Shown here: piece by piece, positions 20,313 to 32,983 of the stretch
Position numbering within the stretch: position 1 is the stretch's first letter
Layout: every line of letters starts with the position of its first letter
NCBI GenBank assembly: GCA_028386065.3
Contig: JAKUCV010002539.1
Location: 26,618-90,617, forward strand
Origin: Turnera subulata
Taxonomy: Eukaryota > Streptophyta > Magnoliopsida > Malpighiales > Passifloraceae
DNA length: 64,000 bases
Reading direction: 5' to 3'
Notes under the pieces: generated by a model
What the model saw: the letters and a program-made list of their open reading frames with translations, nothing else
What the model was told of the DNA's origin: nothing
Databases searched by the model: none
Program-made: the position numbers and the translations under genes

Positions 20313-22045
20313 TATCGGACTAATGTCATGTTTGATCTTTGTGTTGTCCTTGAAATTTGGATTTCGTCCCTGTATTGAGATTCAATCATTTTTTATCCCT
20401 CTGTTGGCTCCGTTTTACATGTTTCGGTCTGAGGCTCCGAAATCCGGCAGCTGGTGCTAACGTGGCATGCTTTTTGACTCCACATCAGCAATATGTGGGA
20501 CTCGTGTATCAGGTCAAGCCAACAAATCGGAACGGCCGACCCAACTGGTTCCCCCCACCGTTTAGTGAATTTCAAATTCCAAAAAAATGCCCCAACTCCA
20601 ATAAGACAGGTTAAGACCATATGGGTAGATCCAATTACCATTTGATTTAATGACAAATACATTCTAACTGGAATTTTTTTTCATTAAACTGAAAAGTCAT
20701 GCATACAAGGGAAACTCCGACAAAATAATTAGGAGAAAAAAAAAGTGGTTCTTCTATCTTATACGGGAAAATTCTATATATGGCCTGAGAAATTTCATTA
20801 GGTTGTCCTGGATGGGTTTACATTGATCCCCACCATTCACGGAATCTCTTGGATTATGGCACCATACAATTGATCCCCACCCAACCTCTTCATGTCCCCC
20901 CACATAGATCGGGAAAAAAACCATAACCATCCTGAAGTTTCATCATCTATCTTGTTTTTTAGTTAACCTTTTAATTTTTTTTTTCTTTCGATTACTCTAT
21001 CGCATAACAAAGAATGATAAGAAGAATTAGGATGACAAAGAGAGAAAACTGGATCTTGGTGAGATTAATACAGTCTCCAAAGCAGGTGGTGGCTCATTCA
21101 AGAATTCCTTGGAACACCAGCGCCTCCAACGCCACGACTGATTGGGCAGAGACTAGGTGTGTCAATAAACCCAGCGCTGCCTCGTCTTTGCCGCCGTCGT
21201 GCTTGCTGGAGCAGCGATCTTTAGGATTTGACCCTTTCTCATCTATGATGTCTTTGTTCTTCCTCTTCCTTATAGTGGGTTGGGGTTTTGAATGGATTTT
21301 TTAGTTCTGGACTTGAAAAGGTTGGAGAAGAGAGGTGATCTTGCAGGGTGGTTTTTTCTGGTGGAGGAGGAGGATGGTGGTGGTCTCGATGGTGGCTGTG
21401 GTTGTGTTGGTGAACTAATTGTTAGGAGGAGGATGGTGAGCTTTTTTTAAAAAAGAATATTCTTTGATATAGGAAAGATTAAGAGAAATTTAAGGAGATA
21501 ATTTTGAGAGGAAAAGGAAAGATCCTCAATATCAGTTAACGAGATAATAATTATAAAATAGCGGGTTATTTGTAATTGTGTTTAAAAAAAAAATTTAAAT
21601 TGGGTAAGCTGATTATGTGTCAATGGGGAAAAAAATTTCAGATATGTGAAAATTTAATTTCATAAAATAGGAAAAAAAGAATTAGGAAAAATAATTAAAA
21701 AATTAATTATTTCTATTTTAAAATTTTTGTTTTGTTATTAAAATAGAAAAAAATAATTACTCGGCTTGGTTGGACGGGTCTTTTAGGTGGGGGGAACCAG
21801 TCGGGTCAGGCCGTTCCGGTTTGTTGGCTTGACCTGATATGTGAGTCCCACATATTGCTGATGTGGAGCCAAAAACCATGCCTCGTCAGCACCAGCTGCT
21901 GGATTCCGGAGCCTCAGTAAACAAAAACAAGTAAAACGGAGCCAACAGAGGGATGAAAAACGATCGAATCTCAACACAGGGACGGAATCTAAATTTCAGG
22001 GGCACACAGAGATCAAACGTGGCATTAGTCCCCTAATTTTTGGGG
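20313..22045. mobile_element. Second DNA element with long inverted repeats, about 1.7 kb
   Basis: The left arm (20313-20565) and right arm (about 21775-22040) are inverted copies. Shared ordered text includes 'tccctctgttggctccg', 'ttttacttg', 'agcagctggtgct', 'ccacatcagcaatatgtggg', 'aggtcaagccaacaaa' and 'ggttccccccacc'. It differs in sequence from the element at 7047-9465. The interior has a short frame at 21014-21304 with a hydrophobic C-terminus and no known domain. There is no transposase and no clear target duplication. Confidence 0.65.
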
Positions 22046-22732
22046 CACTATTGGCCTGGGGGAGTTGTAAGGCATGCTTCAAAGTGGATTTTGCACTGGC
22101 TTTTAAGTAAAGTTGTAAGTTGTGGCTGCACTTAGACATAAAAGTTAATTACATGTTATGCAACTCAACAAACATCAGCAATATAAAAGTTACAGCTCAT
22201 AAAAGAAACGCGTAAACAAAAGAATAATTTGAGTCCTCAACCAACAACAAATATACTGAAACATCTCTTAAAACCTTACAATCCTCCAATTAATTCAGTA
22301 TTAGAAAAGACGAAAGAATAACTAAGAGAAAATCATGTTGGAGTGCTTTTGATCCACAAAGTGACATGAACGAGTGATGTCCATAAGTTTATCTGCATCT
22401 AGGTGGGTTAATTATATTTTGGCCTTTTGAATTTTAATTCTTTTTTTACTCAGCACTTTGGCTTTTTTTTTTTTTATTATCAATTGACCTGAATTCTCAA
22501 TTAAACTCAATTAACCACTTTCGTTATCATTATATGTGTTTCCATTAATTTAGCAAACAGGTAACGTCGACGAGTTAAAATCCTGTCTGTCAAATTTTTT
22601 CTCCCCAAAAAATACACAAACAAATAATAATAAAAAAAAGATTAAACCTTTCATCGCCTCCGCACCCCACCCCTAATTCGGTGTTGGTGCCACCTCCAAA
22701 CTGGTATTGTGTTATGAATGTTTCCTCACCTA
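22046..22732. other. Intergenic, no gene recognised
   Basis: AT-rich sequence with poly(T) runs near 22440-22480. Nothing is supportable. Confidence 0.5.
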
Positions 22733-24150
22733 TATGTTGGCCCATAATTAGCTAAGAGGGGGGTGAATTAGCTTGTTGAACTCGTTTGCTTATTTGGTTC
22801 TTCACAAAAACTAAAACAGTTAGTAAGTCACAAACCTGATTTGGTTTTCCACAGAGACCAAATCTATCCAGAATAAAACGAATAAAGACTTAGAACAAGC
22901 ACACCAGGAACACAGAGATTTAGAGTGGTTCCCCACAAAGGAGGGCATCCACTGCTCAAGGTCCTCCCTTGAGATTTTGAAGCTTAATTATCATGGTTTC
23001 TTCACGGGTGAAACCAAACCTGTAAAACCAAGCTTTTCACAGGATATGCGTGCAACCTACTTCTAAGCTTTTCATAGAATCACCTTGCAACCTACATCCA
23101 AGTCTTATACAGGATCAAGCTTGCAACCTATACTAAGTATTTTACAGGATAAGACTTATTACCTACTCCTCTAATGATCTCACATCTTAAGTACAAGAGA
23201 GTGTGTATGAAGAGAACACGATTTACAAGTTATAGCCCAAATGTGTGTCTATGCTCTCTTGAGTTTTCTTCTGCTCCTTGGGACCTCTTATATAGAGTCT
23301 TCATCACGTTCAAGCCTGCTCCTAATAGTCAGAAATCTCCAGAGAATTAATCTTCATGATCCTGTACCAAATATAGAAACAATCTCTCCAGATTTGGCCC
23401 ATTTAAAATCAAAAGTTTCCAAACTGAATTTTCATCATTTTAGTGCTTGCCAAATCTGTGAAGATAATTTCCTTCTTTCTGAGAAATGATGCCTTCAATG
23501 TTTGTAGCAATCTTCCAACGGTCATAAGGCTTGCTAGATAAGGCAACAATTCAATTCTGATTTGTTTGTCTTCAAATCTCTCCAAATTGGTAGTGAAGCT
23601 TTTCCTGACTTTGTTCCTTCATTCTCTACCACAACCAGATATTCGAAATTACTTCTCAATGGTCAGAATGATTTCTTTCTAAATCTGGAACTGATTGGAA
23701 GCTCTCAAGTTGACGTGAAACATTCTGGTGCAAGATATGGTTTCTCTCAAGCCAAATCTTCATGATGCTTTATGTTGGCAGATATCACTCCAGTCATCCT
23801 AAATCTTCATAAAGTCTTCGCTACTGCATATGACTCTCTTCTAAGCCAGATCATAACAGTAGTTTTCCCAAAATTGTCCAGCACAATATTTGACTTCATA
23901 GAAAGCCAAATCTCCATGAATCCTCTCAGAAAGGTAGGCGTCTAATGAAGATTTTCTTCTCTTCAACCAACAATTATAATCTTGCTTTAGAAAGGCATGT
24001 CTTCGAAACCTGATTTCTTCCAGCCAACAATCATAAGCTTGCTTAGAAAGGTAAGTAAAAATTTGATCTTCAAATCTTTCCATCTTGAGAAGTTGATTGT
24101 GGAAATTTTCTAGATTTAGCTCTTTGCGATAATACAACTACCATGTATTT
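22733..24150. mobile_element. LTR-like retrotransposon remnant
   Basis: The segment opens with TGTTGGCCC and 'gaggggggtgaattagc', text common in plant copia LTRs. At 23010-23175 it holds four imperfect units of about 45 bp ('cttttcacaggat...gcaacctac'). The short open frames inside have no domain. It abuts the gypsy LTR at 24151. The partner LTR is not identified. Confidence 0.4.
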
Positions 24151-25624
24151 TGTTCGTCGCAAAACGTGCTGCAAGTACACAGCGTTGCTGTAGTAAACAA
24201 GGTCGAATCACAGGGACTGGAAAATAATACTTGCCTTAGCACCTTTTCAATTGATTAGACTAATAACAAACAAAAAAGTAAATAAATCGAGAATTGAAGG
24301 CAATGTTTGAATTTGATAGCAAACTAAATAAATAGCAAGTAAATAAAAGAGAGAAAGGTAATATAAAATCGACAAGCAAATAAACAAGAAATAAATAGCT
24401 GGTATCGATTACTGAGGTAGAAAATGAAATGATGGGTGACCTAGGTTGTCCGGGGTTCACTACAGTGTCGCTGTCTAACTATAATTCATAACTTGGTAAA
24501 TATATTCGTCCACTTTGAAGGGCTACCTAGCCTAAAGTGTCTATAACTACTGTCACGTGTAGAAATAAACCTACCCCAGTTTGGAACAGCCCGCATTCGC
24601 CAGTGAAGCTCTTTCCTAGGGCGCAGTGTCGCTGTGTCAGGCGCTGTTATCCTCAACTACCCTAAAAACCTCTTTCGATAGTTGATAAGGCAGAGGCTTG
24701 ATATAGAATGATATGAGTTCATAGTTTCACCGCTAGGTTCGTCACTAAGGCGTCTAAGATAGTGTTTAAGGGTGATCAAGCCTCAGACACTGTTAAGCAC
24801 TCTATATCAAATCAAAGCATAGCAAATAAAAGTAAACCAAGTCTGAATTATAAATCAAACATCAAGAACAGTAGATACATCCTATAAACCTAGATAGAGT
24901 ATTTAGTTCATGAAGAAGAAGAAAATAAAAGGAAATAGAGATGTCGACATGATGCAAAATAAAACCAAAAGCTCCACTTTTCTTCCAGACAAATTCCTGA
25001 CTTTTTGCTCCTCCAAAAGCTGTCAATTTCGTCCAGCAATCCTCCTTTTATTTCTAGGATTTTATTCCTAAAAGATAGGAATTTATGCGTGTAGAAATAG
25101 GAATAAAACTCCTAGACTTTAGCTTCAAGAATTCCTCATTAAATCTTCTTTCCTAGTTGGGAGTGTCTAGGTGCATTCTCTCTTAAATCCTCCTGGAAAT
25201 TAGGCACAAACCCTAGTTAAAATAGGGACTTGACGCCAGTGCCACTGCAGGGGCGCCGTCAGGTATCCGATTTGTACAAGAACAGTGTTCTTCACTGCGC
25301 CTCACTAGTTTTGGGCTATAATCGTCAAATCTCCTCCAAAGCAAAAGATTCTCTGGAAGGAAAAGGTCTGAGAGCAGATATTTCGGCACCGCGGTGCTGC
25401 TAGGCTATTGGTTCAGTATCTTCAACAGCGGCACTACTAACCCAAAAATCACCAACTATGCTCCAAATAATACCAAATTGCACCTGAAAACATCCAAGGG
25501 TAAGGAAAGAGGAATTTGGCGGTAAAAGAGGTGATTTAACATCTAAATAAATGAATTTATGATGAATGCTAGGCTAAAAGACGACAGTGTGCGTTGTAAA
25601 ATATGTCCAATTTCATGCACATCA
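24151..25624 (-). repeat. Gypsy LTR-A
   Basis: 1474 bp. On the minus strand it begins TGATGTGCATGAAAT at 25624 and ends ...GACGAACA at 24151. It is highly similar to LTR-B and LTR-C. It is the 3'-most LTR of the array. Confidence 0.85.
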
Positions 25625-26746
25625 AATTCCCCCAAACTTAAACCTTTGCTTGTCCTCAAGCAAAAACACAAATCAGAACACAATGAAAAATGATGCTGCA
25701 GGAAATTATAAGTACTTTCTCAAATTAAACACATCAACAGCACCTGGTTCGCTTGCGGCAGTGCTCACTGCTCAATATCCTGTATATTCTTTGATAGAGA
25801 AAATCATCAGCTCTAATTCAGCAAGTTAGTAGACATAGGATGAGCAAAAGAAAATAGTAAGCAAACATTTTACCATCAAAGTTTCTCATGCCAATATGAT
25901 AAGTTAAGTACGAGGGCCAAAAATATCTATCTCATTAGCCGACTCCAATTTTCAATCTCCACTAATAATCATCAAGGCATAAACAAGGATCAATAGGGCT
26001 TTCTTGGTCTTATAACGGGGAAAGGTTAGGATACCAAAGAACGGAAATTAAACAGGTTATCAACAGCTACTTGCCTTCCAAAAATTCTAGCACAGATAGC
26101 TGCTTCTTTAGATAAGTACTTAAACCAAGAAAACCAGAATGTTGGAGCACATATTGATTATAAGAGATAATATGAGTAAAAGATTTTCAAAGGAGCAAAT
26201 GGGTACCGTTTTTTCACTTTTGATGATGATTTTTTTTCATCGTGCACCCTGTTTATAAAAACTCCTTTGATTTTACAATAGAACTTTACATAACTCCATG
26301 TCACAGAATTACCAAGCTCCATTTTGACAACTTCCATCTTTTTCACCTAGCAGCGAAGCTGCCACAACACTGTCACCTTGAAAATTAGAACTAGGAAAGC
26401 AAACAGACACGGTTGGGCTAAAAATTCAAAGAATAGTGTGCTTTAAACCAAAATGATGGTCGTGCAAGGCTTAAAAAGCTAAGGTGTGGTGATATGGGTA
26501 ATAGCAAAGAAAAATCGACCACCAACCTAGGCTCAAACGGGGTTGTCAAGTGAAATAATGATATGGGTAGGATAAAGTGGAGTTATGCTCATCAAACAAT
26601 GCCTATATCATATCCTTAAGTATGCCAGGATGATAAAAATTTTGCCTTGAAAGAAACATAAGAGTCGGTTCTAAAATAGTTAATAGTAGGCACTGCCCGA
26701 TTTTAAAGAAAAGATTGGCACTCCCAGGCAACGGCGCCAAAAAACT
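25625..26746 (-). mobile_element. Gypsy short internal region A, non-coding
   Basis: The segment is 1.1 kb between LTR-B and LTR-A. It retains the primer-site end (26721-26739, complement of tRNA-Asp 3' end, one mismatch to the copy at 29291) and the polypurine tract (minus GTTTGGGGGAATT, 25625-25637). The whole gag-pol is missing. The only open frames are short and domain-free. Confidence 0.75.
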
Positions 26747-28221
26747 TGTTCGTCGTAAAACGTGCTAAAAGTGTACTGGGTTGCTTTAGTAAACAAGGTC
26801 AAATCTCAGGGACTGGACAATAATACTTGCCTTAGCACCTTTTCAATTGATTAGACTAATAACAAACAGAAAAGTAAATAAATCGAGATTTGAAGGCAAT
26901 ATTTGAATTCGATAGCAAACTAAATAAACAGCAAGTAAATAAAAGGGAGAAAGGTAATATAAAATCGACAAGCAAATAAACAAAAAATAAATAGCTGGTA
27001 TCGATTACTAAGGTAGAAAATGCAACGATGGGTGACCTAGGTTGTCCGGGGTTCATTACAGTGTCGCGGTCTAACTATAATTCATAACTTGGTAAATATA
27101 TTCGTCCACTTTGAAGGGCTACCTAACCTAAAGTGTCTATAACTACTATCACGTGTAGAAATAAACCTACCCCAGTTCGTAACAGCCCGCTGTCGACAGT
27201 GAAGCTCTTTCCTAGGGCGCAGTGTCGCTGTGCCAGGCGCTGTTATCCTCAACTACCCTAAAAACCTCTTTCGATAGTTGATAAGGCAGAGGCTTGATAT
27301 AGAACGATCTGAGTTCTTAGTTTCACCGCTAGGTTCGTCACTAAGGCGTCTAAGGTAGTGTTTGAGGGTGATCAAGCCGCAGACACTGTTAAGCACTCTA
27401 TATCAAATCAAAGCATAGCGAATAAATGAAAACCAAGTCTGAATTATAAATCAAACATCAAGACCATTAGATACATCCCATAAACCTAGATAGAGTATAT
27501 AGTTCATGAAGAAGAAAAAAATAAAAGGAAATAGAGATGTCGACATGGTGCAAAATAAAACCAAAAGTTCCACTTTTCTTCTAGCCAAATTCCTGACTTT
27601 TTGCTCCTCCAAAAGCTGTCAATTTCGTCCAGCAAGTCCTCCTTTTATATCTAGGATTTTATTCCTAAAAGATAGGAAATTAAGCGTGTAGAAATAGGAA
27701 TAAAACTCCTAGACTTTAGCTTCAAGAATTCCTCTTTAATTCTTCTTTCCTAGTTGGGAGTGTCTAGGTGCATTCTCTCTTAAATCCTCCTGGAAATTAG
27801 GCACAAACCCTAGTTAAAATAGGGACTTGACGCCAGTGCCACTGCAGGGGTGCCGTCAGTTATTCGATTTGTACAGGAACAGTGTTCTTCACAGCGCCTC
27901 ACTTGTTTTGGGCTATAATCGTCAAATCTCCTCCAAAGAAAAAGATTCTCTGGAAGGAAAAGGTCTGAGAGCAGATATTTCGGCACCGCGGCGCTGCTAG
28001 GCTATTGGTTCAGTATCTTCAACAGCGGCACTACTAACCCAAAAATCACCAGATATGCTCCAAATAATGCCAAATTGCACCTGAAAACATCAAAGGGTAA
28101 GGAAAGAGGAATTTGGCGGTAAAAGAGGTGATTTAACATCTAAATACATGAATTTATGATGAATGCAAGGCCAAAAGATGACAGTGTGCATTGTAAAATT
28201 TGTGTAATTTCATGCACATCA
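26747..28221 (-). repeat. Gypsy LTR-B
   Basis: 1475 bp, colinear with LTR-A and LTR-C. It serves simultaneously as the 3' LTR of unit B and the 5' LTR of unit A. Confidence 0.85.
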
Positions 28222-29317
28222 AATTCCTCCAAACTTAAACCTTTGCTTGTACTCAAGCAAAAACACAAATCAGAACACAATGAAAAATGATGTTGCAGGA
28301 AATTACAAGTTCTTTCTCAAAATAAACACATCAACAGTACCTGGCTCGCTTGCGGCAGTGCTCACTGCTCAATATCCTGTATATTCTTTGATAGAGAAAA
28401 TCATCAGCTCTAATTCAGCAAGTTAGCAGACATAGGATGAGCAAAAGAAAATAGTAAGGAAACATTTTACCATCAAATTTTCTCATGCCAATATGATAAG
28501 TTAAGTGCAAGGGCCAAAAATATCTATCTCATTAGCCGACTCTAATTTTCAATCTCCACTAATGAGCATCAAGGCTTAAACAAGGATCAATAGGGCTTTT
28601 TTGGTCTTGTAACGGGGAAAGGTTAGGCTACCAATGAACGAAAATTAAACAGGCTATCAACAACTACTTGCCTTTCAAAAATTCTAGCTCTGATAGTTGC
28701 TTCTTTAGATAAGTACTTAAACCAAGAAAACCAGAATGTTGGAGCACATATTGATTATAGGAGATAATATGAGTAAAAGATTTTCAAAGGAGCAAATGGG
28801 TACCGTTTTTTCACATTTGATGATGATTTTTTTTTGTGTACCCCTGTTTATAAAAACTCCTTTGATTTTACAATAGAACTTTACATACCTCCATGTCACA
28901 GAATTACCAGCTCCATTTTGACAACTTCCATCCTTTTCACCTAACAGCGAAGCTGCCACAACACTGTCACCCAGCAGACACGGTTGGGCTAAAAATTCAA
29001 AGAGTAGTGTGCTTTAAAGCAAAATGATGGTCGTGCAAGGCTCATAAAGCTAAGGTGTGATGATGTGGGTATTAGCAAAGAAAAATCGACCATCAACCTA
29101 GGCTCAAACAGGGTTTTCAAGTGAAATAATGATATAGGTAGGATAAAGTGGAATTAAGCTCATCAAAAAATGCCTATATCATATCCCTAAGTATGCCACG
29201 ATGATAAAAATTTCGCCTTGAAAGAAACATAAGAGTTGGTTCTAAAATAGTCAATAATAGGCACTGCCTGATTTTAAAGAAAAAATTGGCACTCCCCGGC
29301 AACGGCGCCAAAAAACT
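28222..29317 (-). mobile_element. Gypsy short internal region B with primer-binding site
   Basis: 1.1 kb, colinear with internal A apart from small indels, including loss of about 30 bp near 28975. The primer site at 29291-29310 reads on the minus strand TGGCGCCGTTGCCGGGGAGT, matching the complement of plant tRNA-Asp 3' end except the last two bases. No gag-pol remains. Confidence 0.78.
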
Positions 29318-29671
29318 TGTCCGTCGCAAAACGTGCTGCAAGTATACAGCGTTGCTGTAGTAAACAAGGTTGAATCACAGGGACTGAAAAATAGTACTGG
29401 CCTTAGCACCTTTTCAATTGATTAGACTAATATCAAACAGAAAAGTAAATAAATCGAGATTTGAAGGCAGTGATTGAATTTGATAGCAAACTAAATAAAC
29501 AACAAGTAAATAAAAGAGAGAAAGGTAATATAAAATCGACAAGCAAATAAACAAGAAATAAATAGCTGGTATCGATTACTGAGGAAGAAAATGCAATGAT
29601 GGGTGACCTAGGTTGTCCGGGCTTCACTACAGTGTCACTGTCTAACTATAATTCATAACTTGGTAAATATA
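29318..29671 (-). repeat. Gypsy LTR-C, left piece
   Basis: This is the first 354 bp of LTR-C (in plus coordinates). It is cut by the copia insertion at 29672. The other piece starts at 45540 after the 5-bp duplication ATATA. Confidence 0.85.
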
Positions 29672-31131
29672 TGTAAGTAACCGGGCATCCAAACATGACA
29701 ATCAAAATGCAGCGGAAGGACCCGGTACTCATGGAGGATCCATGTAAAACAAAAATTGTACCTGGTTTGGTTGAGATCTTTCACTCAACTGTAGTGATGA
29801 ATCAGCAAGAACCAGACAAGAAATCTGACTCCTCTACGGTATCCACATGAACCGTCGATAACCAGCCAGAAATCGTCTCATGATTACCAACCCGAGCACT
29901 CCGAAACAATAGTGCTAGCTGCAGATTTTAGGGAGTTAGAACTTGTGTTTGTGGTGTTTTCTTTCTTTCTCAAGGAAAGGAGTGTGTGTGTGTGTTCTTG
30001 CAAAGTCTGAAGAACTCTCTCAAGTCTCAAGAACACAGAATTGCAAGAGCAAGATAATCTGATTACCCCCCTCCACTAATGCATAAAGTAATAGAGACAA
30101 ATAGCCAACATAATGGTAAATTATCCATCATGATTAAGATTCCACCATTATCAAGTCTAATCATGTTTCCACTTTGCATTAATGGAATTACACATCACAA
30201 GGCATCTAATATGGTTCAATAATTCAGACAATTAGTGAACCAAATCAACCCAAACCGACCCTGGTCCAACCACGGTCGAACCATGGTCCAACCACCAGTT
30301 TGAATCAACAGTTCTAAGTGTGTGACCCTGTAGGCACTTGTAATGTTTGGCAATAATCGTAAAATCTCATTTTACAATTATAAACAATGACCGGCGTCTA
30401 GCAACATATCATTGCTACCCAAACGACAAGATCAGTACTGATTCATTATGCCTCGGAAACATGTCACCGTCCTTTCGCCCCATTATCAAGATCAAACACG
30501 AGACATGGAATACGTCACTTTCGTATACGTTTAATCTAAGTTTCTTGATCCCCGAGTTAACTGTGTAAAATGGATACTAATGATATCACCATATCACATA
30601 ATCCGAGCATGGCCATGCATTTACAATTCAACTCTATCAAGTGGCCCATCTGATAATATGTACCCGTTATAAGGGTTGGACGAATCCCATCTTGATCATA
30701 CAAAACCCACTACACATTATATCATATGCCCAATGACTACACTTAGGTCACGAATAGCCAAGAGTAATATCAAAGTATATGACTCACATGTTGGGAACCT
30801 TGATCATCCTGGGTCTAAGAACAATACATATAAGAACCACTAATGACAATCATATAACATTCCATGTAGTGTTCTTATGTTGGGTCGGTGCAGTACCCGT
30901 ATGTAGAATTCATATCTCATAAAATTCTCAACATACGCTAGTCTTAATTTATTATTACAACCCATCCATAATAATAATCGACTAGGGACATTTAAGAATA
31001 TAAAATATTCTAGAGTTATAAATATGTGCAAGCGTTTATCTCATAAACATATTTATTGGAATAACCTTGTTGTATTTACATGACTATGTACAATCATCCA
31101 TTAATTGGCTTTTGGGCATATTACACTAACA
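29672..31131 (-). repeat. Copia element 1, 3' LTR
   Basis: 1460 bp. On the minus strand it starts TGTTAGTGTAATATGCCC and ends GGTTACTTACA. It contains the LTR hairpin near 30352-30382 and 'ggtccaaccatgg'-type minisatellite text near 30255-30295. The minus-strand polypurine tract GTGCAAGTGGGAGAT lies just outside at 31132-31146. Confidence 0.88.
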
Positions 31132-31498
31132 ATCTCCCACTTGCACTAAAGCCAATCATCCATGTTTCTAATACCAATGGATGCAGTATGACCATCATGC
31201 TTCTGCTGTGTGAGCGGCTTAGTCAATGGATCTGCTACATTGTTCTCAAAAGGAACTCTACACAGTCAGACATCGCCTCTATCAATGATCTCTCTAATAA
31301 GTTGATAGCGTCGGAGTATTTGTTTTGATCTCTGGTGGTATCTAGGTTCTTGAGCCTGTGCGTTTGTCCCATTGTTGTCACAATAGAGCTCAATCAGGCT
31401 GTCAATACTAGGAACCACCCCAAGTTCAGTTACGAACTTCTTAATCCAAACAGCCTCTTTCGCCGCATCTGAGACAGCTATGTACTCAGCCTCAGTTG
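31132..31498 (-). pseudogene. Copia element 1 RNase H, distal part
   Basis: The frame carries TEAEYIA, a Copia RNase H motif, and continues to LYCDNNGT and HQRSKQILRRYQLIRE. It was split from its upstream half (39048 onward) by the nested element inserted at the codons just before TEAEYIA. Confidence 0.8.
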
Positions 31499-32679
31499 TG
31501 TTAGTAATATGCCCAAAAGCCAATCATGGATGATTATATGTAGTCATGTATACACATTAAGGTTATTCCTAGTCATCCGTAACTGGGTGGACATAAGGGT
31601 AATCATTGGGTATATGACGAGTATGTAGTGGGTTTTGATTGATCAAGACGGGATTCGTTCGACCCATATAACGGGTATATTATCATATGGTTTCTTGATA
31701 GAGTTGAACTGTTAAATGCATGGCCATGCTCGGATTAGGTGATATGGTGATATCCATTTTATACAGTTAACTCGGGGATCAAGAAACATAGATCAAACAT
31801 ATACGAGATTGACATATTCCATGTCTCGTGTTTGATCTAGATAATGGGACGAAGGGACGATGACATGTTCCGAGGCATAGAGAATCAGTACTGATCTTGT
31901 CGTTCGGGTAGCAATGATGTGTTGCTAGACGCCGCTCTTTGCTTATAATTGTAAAATGAGAAGTTTACAATTATTTTCGGACGTTACAAGTGCCTACAGG
32001 GTCACACACATAGAACCGTTAATTCGAGCAGGTGGTTGAACCGTGGTTGGACCGGGTGTGGTTGGACCGTGGTTGGACCATGGTTGAACCAGGATCGTTT
32101 TGGTACAATAATTAGGTGAATTATTGACCAGACATTAGTTGTTTGTGTGTTGTTTTCAGATAGTGGCTTAGTGGTAGACATATGATGGTGAGAGTCATCA
32201 TCATGCTACCTTTGGGGCCATTATGTTGGGATTAGAATAATTCACTAATTGAGTGGGATTGAGTCTTTGTGATCAGATCACTTCTCCTTCATCTCACGCT
32301 TGGCTTCTGCATTTTTCTGAGCTAGACACACTTCCCTTAAGTTTCTTCTTTCCTTGTGAAAGAAAGAAGAACACAAAAACACCCAAAAACAAGCTCCCGT
32401 CTTCTGCTGCTAGCACCTAGTCCGGGAGTGCTCGGAAGTTGGATCGTGAGACGACTCCACCTTGATCACGGTTCGTGTGGATACCGTAGAGTGGCCAGGC
32501 CTTAGTCTTTCTCTTGCTGATTCCATACTTCAGTTGAGTGAAAGACCTCAACCACATAAGGTATGTAAAATTGTTATACGGTTTATATTGCTTCATATGC
32601 GGTTCTTGGTTAAGTTTCCGTATTTCCGCTGCTTGTTGTGCTTGGTATATGAATGTCATATAGCTTAGGGAAACTTACA
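31499..32679 (+). repeat. Copia element 2, 5' LTR (internally deleted)
   Basis: 1181 bp against 1573 bp for its partner. About 330 bp present in the 3' LTR (about 37544-37868) is missing at about 31566, with 'ttattcc' at both deletion edges. It keeps the LTR hairpin (31945-31973) and the 'ggttggaccgtgg' minisatellite (about 32035-32095). Confidence 0.88.
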
Positions 32680-32680
32680 G

Positions 32681-32692
32681 TGGTAGCAGAGC
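32681..32692 (+). other. Copia element 2 primer-binding site
   Basis: TGGTAGCAGAGC lies one base after the LTR end. It is complementary to the 3' end of initiator tRNA-Met with one mismatch. Confidence 0.75.
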
Positions 32693-32905
32693 CTCTTGTG
32701 AAGCTCTAAACCGGATTTATGTGCATATGTTGATATGTTCATGCATATATATATGATATGTTATATGTAATGTAGCATGATCATTATATGTTGTTTTCAA
32801 TTATGTATATGTGATGTACATGTTGATGTTGGTGTTTGTCAAAAGAGTTTTGAAAAAGAGAACTTGATTGGTATGTGATATCAATCAAGGTGTTCTAGGC
32901 AGTAA

Positions 32906-32968
32906 GTCGAAAGAGTTCGACCAGGAAAAATCGAGTGTCGGTTTGTGTATAGAACGATTGTCGTTCTA
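32906..32968 (+). other. Two conserved leader hairpins
   Basis: Hairpin 1 is GTCGAA-AGAG-TTCGAC at 32906-32921. Hairpin 2 is TAGAACGA-TTG-TCGTTCTA at 32950-32968. Both recur in copia element 1 (minus strand; 43744-43759 and 43697-43715) with the stems kept and only a loop base or end base changed. They sit between the primer site and the palindrome array. Confidence 0.6.
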
Positions 32969-32983
32969 GTACAACTAGGCCAT

